This document shows, in pieces, positions 63,266 to 64,000 of a stretch of DNA of 64,000 nucleotides. Origin of the DNA: Prinia subflava. Its lineage: Eukaryota > Chordata > Aves > Passeriformes > Cisticolidae. Made by a program: the position numbers and the translations under genes. The stretch lies in contig NC_086283.1 of assembly GCF_021018805.1 (NCBI RefSeq), positions 11,855,162-11,919,161 of the forward strand. Reading direction: 5' to 3'. Each line of letters opens with the position of its first letter. Position 1 is the stretch's first letter. The notes beneath the pieces were generated by a model that made no database searches, was not told the origin of the DNA, and saw only the letters and a program-made list of their open reading frames with translations.

Positions 63266-64000
63266 AAATACGGCCCAGGTATGGCCCCAAATTGCTTTTT
63301 TGTTACTGTTCAATTATGCTTTCTCTCCCCCTTGCCCCAGCTGAGTGAAGGATGCCGAGCTGCAAGGCTGCAGGGAGAGGGAACAGCAGGAGGGGCTGCC
63401 CAGCTCAGGGGGAGCTGATTGCCCCCCCAGCACCAGTCATACACTTGCTAATCAGGACCCTGACCCCCACGGTACCTGAACAGTGGGTAGAGCTGGTCCT
63501 TGGATGGCCCTCGACATGGCAAGGTGTGAGCCACACCTGGGGTTCCAAGCAGGAGCAGCAGGAGACAAGGCTGGAGAAAGTTGTGCTCTGAGAGAAGAAG
63601 GAGTTATTCAGTTCTGACCTTCACTGGAGACCCTGGTTACCCGGGTAGGATGTGTGGGTGGAAGTCCCATGTGGGCTTTTCTGGGAAATTAGGCTCGTTA
63701 ACATAGGTGGGGAGGTTGAACGATTACTCAAGGCTGGAGCTTGTTCTCCAGTTTATGATTTTGCACAGAAAAAAATGCAAACATCAAAAGCTGAGACTCT
63801 CTCAAGGTCCTAGGGAGAAGCAATCTCCCTTAACTTGCCCTTTCTAAGAAAAGCTGAGGACACACACCACAGGAGGGTTCTCCAACTATAACTGGAGCAC
63901 AAACAATTTAATACAAGACACTATTGACTTACTCTCTTCTTTCTTTTCAAGAAAATGTATTCTCTTGAGGAGTTCTGAAAGTCACTGAATTTAGGAACAA
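63266..64000. other. Unassigned sequence, partly GC-rich
   Basis: Directly after the broken CR1 copy comes a T-rich stretch and TTTCTCTCCCCCTTGCCCCAG (an acceptor-like polypyrimidine-AG near 63320-63341) followed by GC-rich sequence to about 63600, open for 79 codons (63352-63591). No protein family recognised. It could be an unidentified repeat inserted into the CR1 copy or a chance GC-rich patch. Confidence 0.3.

Noticed and set aside
1..64000. Search for tRNA genes, CRISPR-like arrays, interstitial telomere repeats and operon-like gene clusters.
   Set aside because: No B-box-type tRNA signature in a foldable context, no regularly spaced direct repeats, no TTAGGG arrays and no dense collinear coding frames were seen.

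Overview
This window looks like nuclear DNA from a bird. The dispersed repeats are CR1 LINEs and ERVL-type solo LTRs with avian hallmarks. The rest is AT-rich, has few CpGs, and carries short A-rich simple tracts, as expected of a large intron or intergenic region on a large avian chromosome. I see no bacterial, organellar or viral gene organisation, no CRISPR array, and no tRNA or rRNA gene. No protein-coding exon could be identified with confidence. Nearly all open frames are short, unrelated to any family I recognise, and fall in repeats or in GC-rich DNA where stop codons are scarce.

Layout: 1-2966 is unique AT-rich DNA. 2967-3590 is a solo LTR with a perfect 5-bp target duplication. 3591-20069 is mostly unique, with two small minus-strand CR1 remnants (8332-8402, 9405-9500) and several A-rich or simple tracts. 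20070-20252 is a plus-strand CR1 3' end. 20253-28504 holds a strong inverted repeat (20840-20925), an LTR-like end near 21360 and a CpG-richer patch (26300-26720). 28505-29235 is an old, decayed CR1 reverse-transcriptase remnant. 35398-35949 is a second, more decayed ERVL-type LTR. 43664-43716 is a pure run of 53 A. 45760-46730 is the largest CR1 copy, interrupted by a 27-T run. 46731-52250 contains one splice-bounded candidate exon on the minus strand (47141-47289), an AT-rich block with homeodomain-type motifs (47940-48600) and a CpG-richer patch ending in a strong minus-strand splice donor (49067-49340). 52250-53115 is a clear CpG island. 53116-62734 is mostly unique sequence with a possible hAT end near 56375. 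62735-63265 is a CR1 reverse-transcriptase fragment lacking its 3' end.

The CpG island is the only strong gene landmark. Donor-like sequences inside it (CGG|GTGAGC, ACG|GTGAGG, ATG|GTGAGG, AGC|GTGAGT) all lie on the minus strand, and I found no comparable plus-strand donor. I therefore infer a promoter and first exon transcribed leftward, with much of 1-52400 as first intron or 5' regulatory territory. I cannot name the gene.
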